This document shows, in pieces, positions 63,982 to 64,000 of a DNA stretch of 64,000 nucleotides. The position numbers and the translations under genes were made by a program. The stretch's first letter is position 1. Every line of letters begins with the position of its first letter. The notes below the pieces were generated by a model that was given only the letters and a program-made list of their open reading frames with translations, was not told the origin of the DNA and did not search any database. Origin of the DNA: Psychrobacter sp. P2G3 (GTDB taxonomy: Bacteria > Pseudomonadota > Gammaproteobacteria > Pseudomonadales > Moraxellaceae); the NCBI RefSeq assembly GCF_001593285.1, contig NZ_CP012529.1, positions 1,736,001-1,800,000 of the forward strand. Reading direction: 5' to 3'.

Positions 63982-64000
63982 ATAATTGGTGATGCTATGA

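Overview
The window looks like chromosomal DNA of a Moraxellaceae gammaproteobacterium, most likely Psychrobacter or a close relative. This is inferred from AT-rich intergenic DNA, a prpB-prpC-acnD-prpF-prpD methylcitrate set, a Dmp/Mop-type phenol hydroxylase with its own sigma-54 regulator, a Neisseria/Moraxella-style trimeric autotransporter and a paired bacterioferritin locus. No rRNA, tRNA, CRISPR array, prophage or intact insertion sequence was recognised.

Layout. Bases 1-12 kb: the end of a short-chain dehydrogenase, then the methylcitrate (propionate) cycle on the minus strand. It is interrupted by an ABC exporter, a phasin-like protein and an acetyltransferase, and by a toxin-antitoxin pair on the opposite strand with a palindromic operator. 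12.5-16.3 kb: an atypical NRAMP-like transporter, a LysR regulator and an acidic single-pass membrane protein. 16.9-21 kb: a 1371-residue trimeric autotransporter adhesin built from about sixty 14-residue head repeats. 21-24 kb: two small exported proteins and an MtfA-type peptidase. 23.5-27.7 kb: an accessory segment with a relic DNA methylase at one end and a doubly broken RhuM-Fic gene at the other, with a pxpA-like gene and an amidase between them.

27.9-32 kb: the Anbu locus (ATP-grasp/alpha-E protein, transglutaminase, proteasome-like peptidase). 32-36 kb: a UvrA2-type ATPase lacking the UvrB-binding domain, and a DUF819 membrane protein. 36.3-43.4 kb: dmpKLMNOP with the divergent activator dmpR and a good sigma-54 promoter. 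The unit is flanked by two near-identical terminator hairpins. 43.5-50 kb: a DEAD-box helicase, a DUF1176 protein, a YghU-like glutathione transferase and an MFS exporter. 50-52.7 kb: two complementary bacterioferritin subunits, bfd, and an ArsR-type regulator.

52.7-63.8 kb: sulfur assimilation. Two sulfate-binding lipoproteins and cysTWA import sulfate, Sat makes APS, CysH reduces the activated sulfate to sulfite, and CysI with its DUF934 partner reduces sulfite to sulfide. The CysH is short and has a single cysteine. The CysA is a bare ATPase domain.

The points most worth a second look are the nested toxin-antitoxin module, the superrepeats in the adhesin, the decayed restriction/Fic segment, the split heme/ferroxidase roles of the two bacterioferritins, the atypical NRAMP and CysH proteins, and a 13-bp tandem repeat with a hairpin ahead of cysT.
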